Under the pieces are notes generated by a model, which was not told the origin of the DNA, did not search any database, and worked only from the letters and a program-made list of their open reading frames with translations. Positions 21,390 to 33,289 of a stretch of 64,000 bases of DNA are shown here, piece after piece. Numbering within the stretch: position 1 is the first letter of the stretch; every line of letters starts with the position of its first letter. The stretch comes from Plantago ovata (Eukaryota; Streptophyta; Magnoliopsida; Lamiales; Plantaginaceae). Both the position numbers and the translations under genes were made by a program. The stretch is taken from contig CM051456.1 in NCBI GenBank assembly GCA_028274465.1, forward strand, positions 19,439,033 to 19,503,032. Direction: 5' to 3'.

Positions 21390-23470
21390 AAATTCAGTTA
21401 AGATACAATATTCACTAAAATTCCAATTTTCAGGTCAACATGTTTGAATTCCACAGGACTCTTCAGATCAAATCCATACACTGAAATCATCGAACAACCT
21501 AAAACTCATGAATGTACCATGCAAATCCAGTTTATAAAACACATCATATGCCCAAGTCTAACTAAATTCATTTATTACTACAAATTAACCGAAGGAGAGG
21601 CACTAACCATGCATCTGCATAACCACGAGAAACTTGGTAACCGCAGTTGCACTAACAATGCGCATGAATAGGTGCTTTAGTTCCTTTTAGGCCTCACATG
21701 TTGGTAACTGTGGAAGCAGAAACCAAATAGAAGTAATCTCAGAATCAACTCTTTCACATTATATCACAGCCAATAGACAATAACTGAACGTACGAAATAA
21801 GATAATTTGATGCGTACTATTTACATCATGTTGCAAGTATGAAGGACTAATCTTGACGCCTTCCATGAGAATTGCAGCAGGTGTCAGAAATAAGAACTAA
21901 AAACGAGAAAAAAATCTGTTAAATTATCCATAGGTTCCTGTCAAATTATAAGAAAAAATCTGTAAGTTCAAATCATTCACTATAAATCATCTACCAACTT
22001 CTTATTGAGAACATTTCGTGTTTGGTTGATAAGATTTGAAGCTTATCTGTTCACAGAAATTTATTAGCTGTTTACAAACCCCATAGAGGAATTATGAAGT
22101 TTCACAAACAGATGGCAAAAGCAGATTCACAATAAGTCAATAATATCCAATAGTTTATGCTTGTTAAATTCATAAATATATATATACTAGTATTTAGGAG
22201 ATTCTAAAATCAAGCAAATCAGAAAGAGATCAAGAGTTCAACGCAATTAAATTTAATCTAACACAATTCACCTCATATATCTGAGGGTTAAACATATAAA
22301 CAGAGATAGAAATGGATATACTTGAGTTCATAAAACACTAACAACAATACACTAACCTTTTCAAATTGAACGAGTTGTTTCTCGTAGCACCTACAATTAG
22401 TAATTAGTAATTGGCGCACACATTATTGCCGGACCCATACCCGGAAGACCTAGGAATCGGTGTTTCCATGACCAATTCATGGCTCAAACACACGGATTGG
22501 ATTTCTTCTTCGATGTGAAAGAGACAGACGGTTGGAGACATGGAATGGTGAAAGCTTCCGGTTGACTTTTTTTCTCACATCTTATTAATTATAAATCATA
22601 TCAAAAACGTAATTTACTCATGTTAGGGCCGTAGTCAATTATGTATGAGATTGAAGGTTCCCGGCAATTGTGTGAAACTCTAAGTCTCTCCACTTGAAGT
22701 TTCAAGGGTGCAAATGCTTGGTGAAGTATCTGATCCGAGGATGTTCCCATCTCGAATCTTAACAAACATGGACTGATAGACGGTGCCAGAATGAATTTTC
22801 CCTAGATCACTAACGATTTACCGGGATGACTATGAACTGGATTTGGATGCTCTAATTCGTGAACTACATTTGAGTGACAGGCATTCGAATGACATACTGA
22901 TAATAGAAAACTCCACGAAATGTGCTAAAATAGCGAGGTTAGTGCAATAGATATCAGATTTGTCGTATGGTCAAATCGGAGTAAAGAGGCTCTATTCGAG
23001 GGTAGTTGATATTCGATCTTGTATGACAAACAAAGTGCACCATGAGAGTGTGTAAACACCACATGAGTCACATATCATGTCAGTTGAACAGTAGTAGATT
23101 GTGTGTCCTTCCCTTCTTGGGGATCGTGCTATTTACATAAGATAATAGCTCTTGACTCTGTCAATCCGATGATGACAAGTGTCGGTTTCTAAGATGAGCA
23201 GATTAAGCCTGATGTTGAATTTGATGGGCGTGGCCCAATTTCAACTAGAACATATTCAAGATCGTTGTAGTTCGTCCCAAACGTACTTAGACGGATTTGA
23301 CATCATCAACAATTTAGCGACTTACGAACATTTATGAATGTGTAATTCATTCGCATCTTTCTTAAACGCGTAATAAATTTATAAGCAAACATAATTCCCA
23401 CATATAGCACCTTTGTGTTCATGATTTGTAAATTATAAATATACACTATTTAGGAGAAAACATCTCTCAT
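21390..23470. other. Spacer between UGT remnant and MYB gene
   Basis: About 2 kb without a convincing gene. Short frames (for example at 21444-21671) have no motif that I recognise. Confidence 0.5.
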
Positions 23471-24595
23471 TACAAAAGTACAAGAAACCAAAACTAGGGT
23501 TAGTCCTGCGCCGCCCCATTTCAGAGTTTTGTTTCCTTTCACATCCTGAATCCAACAGGTATCTACTTTTCCTACACTTAATCTTGGCCGATTTGATTTA
23601 TTGTTTATTTCAGATTTGTTTATGTTCTTGCATATACCCTAACTCAAACTAGTTTCAACTTACTCGTTCTTGTTTGTTCTTGCTCTTTATCAATAAAACA
23701 GAACAAAAAGAAAAGCAAGAATTGGAGAAATGGTGCAGGAGGGAGGAATACAGGAAGTTAAGAAAGGCGTTTGGTCAGCTGAGGAAGACGCAAAACTAAC
23801 AAGCTGTATTTCTACGTATGGCGAAAGAAAATGGACAGAAATTCATGTCTACCTGGTAGATTTTTCTCCCTTTTCATTTTGTGATTGACGAATCTGGTTC
23901 ATATTTTAGTTTAGAACTAGCGCAACACATGACTTGCTAGTAGAATTTATCGCCTAGGAAGCACCTGTACCAAAATGGTCAACGTATTTTTCTCTATGCG
24001 TATTTGATACCAGTTGTTCCCAATTTGTTACCAATATGTATCCTTCCTCTTATCTTCGTTTTTATTATTTATTTTTTATTAAATCACGTACACCAGGTCT
24101 GGTTGGATCCGGATCCAACCATAAAAAATTCTAGAAAAAAAAAAAAAAAGTAAAATCCTAGTCGAAATGGGTGGAATTTTCAGAAAATTACGAGCCCGGA
24201 TGGGTTTCTTCCGAAAAAATAGCGATGGGCCATTTCACATACTCATTACCAACCTTTGTGTTTTATTATTCCAACACTCTTTGCTCGTATGTTGAGTTTG
24301 GGTAAATTTGATTCTTGTTTCACTTTGAGTTGTTTATGATTTGCGCTAAAGAAGAACAATCAAGCGCACACTTACAATTTCACTAATTTGTTTCGCTTCT
24401 ACATATATGCGCAACAGAGTTGCGAAGGTCCGACAAGAGTTGCAGACGTCGATGGTTGAACTACTTGAAACCAGGTCTGAAACGAGACAAGTTCACTTCC
24501 GAAGACATCGATCGCATCATCGAGCTTCACAATACCTTAGGAAACAGGTATGAACAATCATCTAGCTAGCTAGTTCAACAAATCAATATATCAAT

Positions 24596-24626
24596 TTTTT
24601 TTGAAGCAGCAAAAACTTTTATTATT
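24596..24626 (-). mobile_element. 31-bp 5'-truncated retroinsertion with 16-bp target duplication
   Basis: A T-run followed by GAAGCAGCAAAAACTTTT lies between two perfect copies of AAATCAATATATCAAT (24580-24595 and 24627-24642). On the minus strand it reads as a short LINE/SINE 3' end, GCTGCTTC plus poly(A). It is in the second intron of the MYB gene. Confidence 0.8.
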
Positions 24627-24791
24627 AAATCAATATATCAATGAATTTTCCTATTCTTTTTGCTTGGAAATCGACAACTATATCTCAAATCTTTCTTGGT
24701 TCAGGTGGGCTGAAATAGCCAGGCATCTTCCTGGAAGAACTGATAATGATATCCGGAACTTGTGCAAAACAGCGGGCATGAAAAACCGTGT

Positions 24792-24807
24792 GGCTGTTAG
24801 GCTGTTA
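24792..24807. repeat. 8-bp tandem duplication in MYB exon 3
   Basis: GGCTGTTA occurs twice in direct succession. The frame before the pair ends at 24858, while the long frame that continues to 25304 is in register only if a single unit is counted. Confidence 0.9.
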
Positions 24808-25329
24808 ATAGCCCGAATCAAAGTGGACTTGTTAATCCGAATGAGATCAACATGTTGATCAATCCAGCTCCCACCATGGCTCAGCCTCAAGTACCATGTG
24901 CTCCTTTTGAGTCAACACTTGACCGGCTGCCAGCAGCTAGCTTCAATGCCAATTTAGCTCCATTGCCACCCGTGTGGCCGGCTGGTGGTTTCATCTCTGA
25001 TGCCCTCGATAACCATATCAGTACTGATCCAGCATTGGTTGATCCCAGCAGCAGCTTCTGGATGGATGATGAATTTTTTAAACCATGGAATTGCGCAGAG
25101 AATGATGAATTTGGGGTGCCATTCTTGTCTTCTGCTGGGACAGGTGATGACTTCTGGGACATCCTGGAACCTCTACCAGGATTATTTGAATCATCAAATC
25201 CATCCATGGCTTTTCCATCAACCTCCTCCACTCCGCCCCCACCTGCTGCAAGTTGCGACCCATTGGCGCTGCCTACTTACTGGAATGATCATCACCGTAC
25301 ATGATCAGATGATGGGAATTATTTGATTG

Positions 25330-25732
25330 TAATATTTTCTTGGACTATTTATAATCCGTCTTAACTTATTTCTTCATGTGCTTTTATTGAAATATTATTT
25401 TACTTGGTTAATTGATTAGTGAATTGTGGTTTGATTGATTGAATGGTGACATAGAGTTGCGATCGATTTTGGTGGGAATTGCGATTGTTGTTGATCTTGC
25501 TAATTTGCAGGTTGCGTTAGGTTATTTGATTGTCTGAAACTCTAAGATCCACTCTTTGCACGAGTCTAAAATTCCACCCCCTTTCTATAGCATAGACTTC
25601 AGGCCACCTATTTTTACCATGACCGACATAAAAATGGATATGCACCTGAATGTTGAACCCCAAATATTTTAGAAACTCTCATTGCCATATTTGTCCGCAT
25701 AATTCATTCTCTTATTTATTTTGTTGTTGAGT
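25330..25732. other. Spacer downstream of MYB
   Basis: No gene seen; probably the MYB 3' UTR and flanking DNA. Confidence 0.5.
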
Positions 25733-25733
25733 A

Positions 25734-25821
<88 letters not shown>

Positions 25822-25822
25822 T
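25733..25822. repeat. (AAT)n microsatellite, about 90 bp
   Basis: About 29 AAT/TAA units abutting the broken 5' edge of the next UGT fragment. On the minus strand it gives meaningless poly-Tyr or poly-Leu frames. Confidence 0.97.
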
Positions 25823-25827
25823 AACAA

Positions 25828-26335
25828 CAACTTCGGTGAAAAGTGAACTCCCGTTCTTGTGGGTAGTCCGCTCATCTTTATTAGGCGCCTCAAATGCAAG
25901 TGAATGCTTACCAGATAATTTCTTTGAAATAACCAAGGGAAGAGCTTGCATAGTGAAGTGGGCACCACAAAACAAGGTTTTGGCACATTCATCAGTGGGA
26001 GGATTTTCGCATAGCGGTTGGAATTCTGTTCTTGAGAGCATGTGTGAGGGAGTCCCAATGATATGTAGACCGGCTTTCGGAGACCATTTTATATGTGCAA
26101 GGTACGTGACTAATGTGTGGAAAGTAGGTCTTGAATTGGAGGAAGCTACGGAGGGAAGTATTGCAGAGACTGTTAAGAAGTTGATGATTGGTGAAGAAGG
26201 CAAGGAATTGCGAAAGAAATCAATTGACATGAAACAAAAACTAGAGGCGATCACAAGTAAAGGTGGTTTGTCGTATGAACACTAGAGCACTTGGTGGACT
26301 TTATCATCTCTTTGTCGGGTAAAAAGAAATGACAA
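25828..26335 (+). pseudogene. UGT76-type 3' fragment (PSPG half)
   Basis: Starts abruptly at KSELPFLWVVRSSLLG and covers the PSPG region (WAPQNKVLAHSSVGGFSHSG) and the C-terminus. It is closest to the intact gene at 31814-33285 (shared SSLLGxSxASECLPDNFFE), not to the gene that gave rise to the 20211 remnant. Within the PSPG motif the usual LTHCGWNS reads SHSGWNS. A frame break near 26283 separates the last segment (LEHLVDFIISLSGKKK). No exon 1 is attached. Confidence 0.85.
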
Positions 26336-26630
26336 GGATAAATGTGAATTTAACATTACATCAAGGATCATGGAAAAATAAGAAAATCATTCATCATTAT
26401 ATAATTACTCCCCTGTCCCAAAACAGTGCACCACAAAACATAAGGACAATAGTTAAATATTGAGTTATATTGATAGTGGGGGTTGATTTCACTTTAAATT
26501 TATGGCCACAAAAATATACTGATGGGATATAAAATTATTATAACCTTATTCAAATATGATAAAGAAATGAAATGATGCTCTAACGGAATGCCAAAAATGA
26601 TAAAATTGTGCAACTATAACCGTACATCAA

Positions 26631-26790
26631 CGGCTTCTCATATACTATTGCACACATAGAGTATAGCACTATAGCTCCCCCCCCCCCAAAGAAAAAGCTC
26701 TGTACTATCCTGACTTCATTTTCGTACCATTACCTTATTCCTTGGTGGGCTTTGATATGTCATTTAAGAACATGAAATATGTGAGCTAGA
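26631..26790 (+). pseudogene. UGT76-type exon-1 fragment
   Basis: Short homology to the middle of UGT exon 1 (YYPDFIFVPLP, then GFDMSF), again most like the 31814 gene, with a C-run in place of a few codons. Both sides are lost. Confidence 0.75.
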
Positions 26791-26986
26791 ATGAAGTCAT
26801 TACTTGTATTTCCCCCACAATGCTATAAAACAGGTTTTGTCTATAATCATCAGAAAAGGCATACCTATAGGATTCGAAGTTTGGAGATTTTAAATTATTG
26901 AAAAATCACATTAAAAGAAAAAAAATTGGGGGATTTTGACACTCCACTATGCACTTCGGTTCCACCCCCATCAGAACAAAATGGTT

Positions 26987-28662
26987 TCACTTTGACCTGG
27001 ATAAAGAGATGATAAACTTAACCAAATCCTCAAGTGATTCCAATGAAGAACCTCCTTCCTTCATGGAACCTTCTAGTTTTATCTTCACGTCCATAACCCT
27101 CTGTCTCATTTCTTCACCTTCTCCGCTAACCATGAGCTTCCTAACAGCATTCGCAACACTTTCATCTACAACTTCGTCCAGTTCCATTCCTACTCTCCAC
27201 ACATGAACAAGATACCTCGCGTTCACTATCTGGTCACCAAAACAAGGCCTGCATATAATCGGAACTCCTTCTGAAATGCTCTCCATCATAGAATTCCATC
27301 CACAATGGCTTAAGAACCCTCCTACAGACTTATGTGCCAAAACCTTCTTCTGTGGTGCCCATTTTACAATACATCCTCTTTCTCTAGTCATTTCGATAAA
27401 ATCCTCCAGTACACATTCAATCTCTTCTGAACCATTTAGTAAAGATGGTCGGAGTACCCATAAGAACGGCTGTTCACTCTTGACAAGTCCCTGTGCCATC
27501 TGGTTCAACTCTTTTTTGTCCATTGTGGCCAAGCTGCCTAAGCTTACATAAAGAACCGAGTTAGGAGCTTGTTTGTCAAGCCATGATAAGCAACTAGTGT
27601 CTTCTTCCATTAAGCTAGTTGTCGGTAATGGTGGAGCCATTTTGTGAAATGGACCTATTGGGAATAAAGGAACTCTCCAGTGTTGATGATTAAGTTTCTG
27701 CAGTGAGGCCCGTTCAAGCATATCTGTGCTGTTCAAAATGACTGCTGAGGTTGATTTTATATCCATGTAATTCTGAAAAAATTCTGCCACTGGTTCTCGG
27801 ATTTCAGTAGTAGCTCGAAGGGGTAAATCCTTGAACCTAAGAGGATATAAATCTGGAATAGCAATTCCCATTTGACACTCTGTCCAATTAGAAAAGAAGA
27901 CACTTTATCATTATAAGAACAATAATAACTGTACTAAGACCAAATCACTATGCATCCAAAATTATGTATAACATGGCTTTAGGCACCTAGAATCTGCACA
28001 ACATCATGACAAATCCCCTCATGAAGAGCAAGTCTTAAACAAGTTAACAAGACCCGTTTTCCTAACATATTCAACGACAAACCGAGCTTTTATTGAGCCG
28101 AGCACAAGCTGATCAGTAAAGCTTTGTTTTACTACACAGTACACTCATGCTGTATAAAATCACTAGTAATAGGCATACCTGACAGGGGGATAACTTTTTC
28201 TGCACGAAGTTGAAGCATGGTTTTTATTGTGTTAACATAAGCAGCAGAAGAAGGGCGTAGCAGAATTGTTGGGATCTTTAGTTGAACAGCCAAGGGATCA
28301 ATAAACTGCAAGAGAGCATCATAGATAATACACGATATCTCACCGTGCAGCTCTTCATCCCTCAGCATCTGAACCATATAGTTTTGAAACAAGGCCTTAC
28401 AGTTCGTATTAACAGCTGAGATTACATTCAGCCCATTTTGTACAGAAGTATCACAACCCGATACATTATCAGGTAGCGGTAAGAAAGTGAAATCGGGGTA
28501 TTTTGAAGGAGTTGGGGAATTATACTCTGTGTGGACGATAATGATTGAGAAGCCCTTAGAATGAAGGATCGAACCTAGCTGAAGCATCGGTGTTATGTGG
28601 CCCTGGAAAGGGAATGGTGCGAGCACCACACGTCTTCGCTTCCGTGCCTCTACTGCCTCCAT
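26987..28662 (-). CDS. UDP-glycosyltransferase, UGT76-like (copy A)
   Basis: Two exons, 28662..28179 and 27879..26987, with a phase-1 GT-AG intron, encode 458 aa. GT-B-fold family 1 enzymes move a sugar from a UDP-sugar to a small acceptor in the cytosol. The acceptor half has the catalytic base H22 in PFQGHITPM and its partner D115 in IIYDALL. The donor half has a full 44-residue PSPG box, residues 335-378, with HCGWNS and a final D377-Q378; a terminal Gln usually favours UDP-glucose. Sequence style (HSKGFSI, LPLPD, CRPCFGDQ) matches plant group H/UGT76. The acceptor is unknown. This is the only minus-strand member of the cluster and the most diverged. It is head-to-head with copy B. Confidence 0.92.
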
Positions 28663-29367
28663 TTATTCGTTGCAGGCCTAGGAGTAAAATAAGGCTAAGA
28701 AATTTCTTGAACGTGGAGAACTTGCTATGACAATATATAGAACATGAAGGAGAAACCAAGGCTAAGGTAAAGGTAAACTAAGTTGGATAATCCACCAACT
28801 TAGTTTAAAAACAACACACACAAACAAAAAAGGATATAAATGGCTTTTTTCTTTTTCTTTTTTGAAATAGTAAAACTACTATTATCTTCTTTTTTTTTTT
28901 TGGTAAAGGTAAAACTACGTAGTAACCTTGGATTCTGATTCAGTTCTATGTCATTATCAGAAAAAAATAATTTTACATCTCTTTCCATGACATTTTGGCC
29001 GGCAAAGCAGAAAATATCTCTATATGTACCTCCATATGGCTTTAACTTTCACATCCTTTGTCACTGGAATTTGGCCGTTCTAGCCGATTGGATCTAAAAA
29101 TTTGTACATGCAAGCATCTAACACATGTTACTCTTGGATACAAAAAATTGTACCTGCGCCTAGAAGATGTTACTATCCGCCAGTATATTACTATTCTAAG
29201 TGCAAGAAGAGCCCAAAAATTCAATCAGTCAAAACCACACCAGATCTCTTTCCAGGATAAATAGGATCAATCTTCAACTGAGAAACACCAGTCTAGGAAC
29301 TCCCTTAAATCTCATAAAGTTGGCAAGAAATTTCATAACCAAAGTATCCCATCATTTAGGAGTGATA
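28663..29367. promoter_or_regulatory. Shared 705-bp region between divergent UGT genes A and B
   Basis: Start codons at 28662 (minus) and 29368 (plus) face away from each other. The right part (from about 28965) is homologous to the upstream region of the 20211 remnant (from about 19900), including TCCAGG-ATAAAT near 29251. Co-regulation is possible but inferred. Confidence 0.55.
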
Positions 29368-31144
29368 ATGCAGGCATTAGGGGCACGGAGACCATGGGTT
29401 GTGCTAGTTCCATACCCTTTCCAGGGACACATCACACCGATGCTTCAGCTGGGCTCTATTCTTCACTCCAAAGGCTTCTCGATCGTTGTTGCACACACAG
29501 AATTTAACTCCCCAAGTCCTAAAAGCTACCCTGATTTCACTTTCGTACCATTACCTGATGGTTTGGCAGGTTATGATATGTCTTTTCACAATATGTTGAG
29601 CGTGATATCGGGTATTAACACGAACTGCAAGGATACGTTTCAAGAGTACATCATTCAAATGCTGGATCAGACAGAGCTACATGGTGAGGTGGCATGTATC
29701 ATCTACGATGCCATCATGTGTTTTGTTGATCCTGTAGCTGTTGAGCTGAAGATACCAACCATTGTCCTACGCACTACTAGTGCAGCCTACATGTATGCCC
29801 ATTTTCCCTTGTTTCAACTTGAAGCAGAAAATGCAATTCCTTTGCCAGGTAAATCTATATCTCTACCATCATACACAATGTTCTGTAATGGATAAATGTA
29901 CTACACACACATAATAGCATATAATTTACGCCAAACACCATCAATTTCATGGGAAGGGGATGAAGTAGCATAGAAAATAAAAGAGATTGAGTTTATGAAA
30001 CGTAGAGACAGAATTTCCAATGTCAGACATCAACAGAGTTTTTAGGCATGTCAAGGCTCAAGTACACTATTAATTCTGATCAAATCATGGATTAAGCGAC
30101 CGTTATGGTGCTGATTATAATGATTTTTTCTTTTTATACAGAGAGAGTTTTTAGGCATGTAAAAGTCTCAAGTACAATATTAATTCTGATCAAATCATGG
30201 ATTAAGCGACCCGTTATGGTGCTGAGATAATGATTTTTTCTTTTTATACAGAGTCTCAACTTCTGGAACTAGTTCCGGATCTATATCCTCTCAGGTTTAA
30301 AGATCTGCCTTTTCCTCTGAACATGATGGCTATACCGAAAGCTGTAAGTGAGTTTTTACATAGTTACCTGAATATAAGATCATCATCAGCGGTCATCTGG
30401 AACACTGTCGAGATGCTTGACCAGTTAAACTTAAACGAACTTCAGCAAAAACATTGGCGAGTACCATTCTTCCCTGTAGGTCCTTTTCACAAACTGGCTC
30501 CAGCGCTACCTACTAGCTTAATGAAGGAGAATACTAGTTGCTTATCCTGGCTAGACAAGCAAGCACCCAATTCGGTCATCTACGTGAGCTTAGGCAGCTT
30601 TGAGGTGATAGATGAAAAGGCGCTTACCGATATGGCATGGGGACTAGCTAAAAGTGAACAGCCGTTCTTATGGGTAGTACGCCCTTCTTTGGTTAGTGGT
30701 TCAGAAGCAATAGAATGCTTGCCGAAAAGTTTCTTTGACATAACTAAAGAAAGAGGCTGCATAGTGAAGTGGGCACCACAAATAAAGGTTTTGGCACATT
30801 CATCGGTGGGAGGATTTTTTACTCATTGCGGCTGGAACTCTACTCTTGAGAGCATGTATGAGGGAGTTCCAATGATATGCAGGCCGTGTAACTCAGACCA
30901 AATAATAAATGCAAGGTACGTATCCCATGTGTGGAAAGTAGGACTTGCATTGGAGCAAGTCACTGAAATAAGTATAGAAGAAGCTGTTAGGAAGCTGATG
31001 GTTGGTGAAGAGGGGAAAGAAATCAGACAGAGAGTACTTGGCATGAAACAAGAACTGGAGGGTACCCTTATGAAAGGAAATCGGTCGCATAAATCACTGG
31101 AGGACTTGGTGGATTTTATCATCTCTTTGTCAAGGATGAAATAA
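29368..31144 (+). CDS. UDP-glycosyltransferase, UGT76-like (copy B)
   Basis: Exons 29368..29848 and 30252..31144 (phase-1 intron) encode 457 aa. H21 and D114 form the catalytic pair. The PSPG box at about 334-377 has HCGWNS and ends DQ. The start is the Met directly before GARRPWVVLVPYPFQGH; the upstream in-frame codons belong to the 5' UTR, because the other copies start at the same place. The intron contains a 110-bp tandem duplication that repeats the 3' splice site; only the downstream acceptor at 30251 keeps the frame. This gene is the closest relative of the remnant at 20211. Confidence 0.93.
30034..30251. repeat. Tandem duplication of an intron 3' end with splice acceptor
   Basis: 30034-30141 and 30143-30251 are near-identical, including the pyrimidine tract and TTTTTATACAG acceptor. 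AG sites fall at 30140-30141 and 30250-30251. Use of the first would add 110 nt and break the frame. Confidence 0.9.
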
Positions 31145-31813
31145 TAAGGATCTGCAGTTTCATCATGAACGTTCACAATCATATCAATTGTTAGAAATTT
31201 AAATATGAATCTAAATCAATTTGCATGGATAAAAATAGTAGTAATTGTAACAATGCATGAAAAGTTTATGGTATCACTGGATGACTTGTATTATTTGTAT
31301 GATGTAAAAATAGATTATCTCTAAATTGATAATACCCATCCTTATTCTGTGAAGGGCCCATTTTATGCCCATCCTGTGATATATCAAAAAAATGTTGTTG
31401 CTGCAGCTCAGCCACCAAGAGAGAGCTTCAGGCAGCAGATTAATTCCAGAATAGAAATAAAATAAATACAAGCTATAAAGAACATTGTCTTGGTTTCTAA
31501 TTCAAAGTCTATGCATCTGTCAATGCAACAATACACTGCCTTTGATGAGGACAGCAATACTTTACAAGGGGCAAACAAATAAAAAGAAATGACCTACATG
31601 GATTTTAACCACACAGATTATATCTCCAGAAATGTCATGTAGAATATGCTGGCAACAGCTGGTAGGCCTAGACGCCCAGTACATTATTTTCTCTATGTAG
31701 CTCAAATTATAGTTCTCATCGTTCAACTGAGAAACCTAAAATTTAGGAAGTCCTTATTACCCCCTAAACGGGACAAGAAATTTCATCATCCAGGCGCTCC
31801 ACAGTTTAGGGTG

Positions 31814-33285
31814 ATGGAGGCATTAGGTGCACAAAGGAAAAAAAGTGTGGTGCTAGTCGGATACCCACTTCAGGGACATATAACACCAATGCTTCAGCTT
31901 GGATCAATTCTTAATTCCAAGAGCTTCTCAGTTATTATCGCACACACGGAATATAGCCCCCCAAACTCTAAATACTATCCTGATTTCACTTTCGTACCAC
32001 TATCTGATGGCTTGGCGGGCTTTGATATGTCATTTAACAATACGTTGAATGTGATATCAGCTATTAACTCAAATTGCAAGGACTCTTTTCAGGAATACAT
32101 GGTTCAACGGCTGGATGAGACAGATCTGTATGGTGAGGTAGCATGTATCATCTATGATGCTATCATGGCGTTTGTTGATCCTGTGGCTGTTAAACTAAAG
32201 ATACCAACAATCGTGCTACGCACTACTACTGCAGCTTGCATGTACTCACATTTCTCCATGTTTCAACTTGAAGCAGAAAAAGTTATTCCTTTGCCAGGTA
32301 AGTCTAATACAGGATCTTGAACATGATGAGATAGCAAACAAATGTATCCTACAAGGCATTAATGCTACTGATGATAATTCTCTTTTATTCAGAATCTCAA
32401 CTACAAGAAGTAGTCCCCAACTTCGATCCGTTCAGATTTAAAGATCTCCCTTTTCCTGCTACCATAGGTATCCCGGAAGTTGTAACTGGTTTTTTACATA
32501 GTTACCAGGATACAAAATCATCCTCAGCTGTCATTTGGAATTCAAGCGATATACTTGAACTTTCATATTTAGACAAACTACAGCAAAACTATTGGCAAGT
32601 CCCCTTCTTCCCTATTGGTCCTTTTCACAAAGTGGCTCCAGCGCTGCCAACAAGCATGATGGAGGAGGACACTTGCTGCTTATCATGGCTAGACAAGCAA
32701 GCACCTAAGTCAGTCATTTACGTAAGCTTAGGAAGCGTGGCGATAATAGATGAAAAGGCACTAACTGAGATGGCATGGGGGCTTGCCAAAAGTGAACTCC
32801 CGTTCTTATGGGTAGTCCGCTCATCTTTACTAGGCAGCTCAGATGCAAGTGAATGCTTACCAGATAATTTCTTTGAAATAACTAAGGGAAGAGGTTGCAT
32901 AGTGAAGTGGGCTCCACAAAAGAAGGTTTTGGCACATTCATCGGTGGGAGGATTTTTGACGCATTGTGGTTGGAATTCTACTCTTGAGAGCATGTGTGAG
33001 GGAGTCCCAATGATATGCAGACCGGTTTTCTCAGACCAAATTATAAATGCAAGGTACCTGACTGACGTGTGGAAAGTAGGCCTTGAATTGGAGCAAGCTA
33101 CAGCAGGGAGTATTGAAGAGGCAGTTAAGAATTTGATGGTTAGTGAAGAAGGCAAGGAACTGAGAAAGAAAGCAATTGACATGAAACAAAAACTAGAGGA
33201 AACCACAAGTAAAGGAGGTTTGTCGCATGAATCACTCGAGCACTTGGTGGAGTTTATCATATCTTTGTCAGGTAAAAAGATGTGA
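31814..33285 (+). CDS. UDP-glycosyltransferase, UGT76-like (copy C)
   Basis: Exons 31814..32297 and 32393..33285 (intron of 95 bp, phase 1) encode 458 aa. Catalytic H22 is in GYPLQGHITPM (the other copies have PFQGH or HFQGH) and D115 in IIYDAIM. The PSPG box at about 335-378 includes WAPQKKVLAHSSVGG, HCGWNS and terminal DQ. The start is the Met before EALGAQRKK, equivalent to the other copies; a longer in-frame N-terminus upstream is not conserved. It is the probable parent of both UGT fragments at 25828 and 26631. Confidence 0.93.
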
Positions 33286-33289
33286 CAAG

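Larger units (their letters stand above)
23730..25304 (+). pseudogene. R2R3-MYB transcription factor, frameshifted after the DNA-binding domain
   Basis: Exons 23730..23855, 24420..24547 and from 24705, all with GT-AG introns at standard MYB positions; a 5'-UTR intron is likely (donor near 23560). R2 reads GVWSAEEDAKL, ERKWTEIHV and SCRRRWLNYLKPGLKR; R3 reads KFTSEDIDRIIELHN, GNRWAEIARHLPGRTDND and then IRNLCKT, where most R2R3-MYBs have a Tyr-Trp pair (the third Trp is missing). An 8-bp tandem duplication (24792-24807) shifts the frame, so the protein ends at 24858, after about 135 aa. An open 150-codon frame to 25304 with an acidic, Pro/Ser-rich, Trp-containing tail (SSFWMDDEFF, GDDFWDIL) looks like the former activation domain. 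It may be a dead gene, or it may produce a short DNA-binding-only MYB. Confidence 0.75.

Noticed and set aside
25669-26254. Minus-strand frames with poly-Tyr or poly-Leu
   Set aside because: Produced by the (AAT)n microsatellite and the antisense strand of a UGT fragment.
20211-26335. One UGT gene split by a 4.4-kb insertion containing the MYB gene
   Set aside because: The 5' piece derives from copy B and the 3' piece from copy C, so they are two separate remnants rather than halves of one gene.
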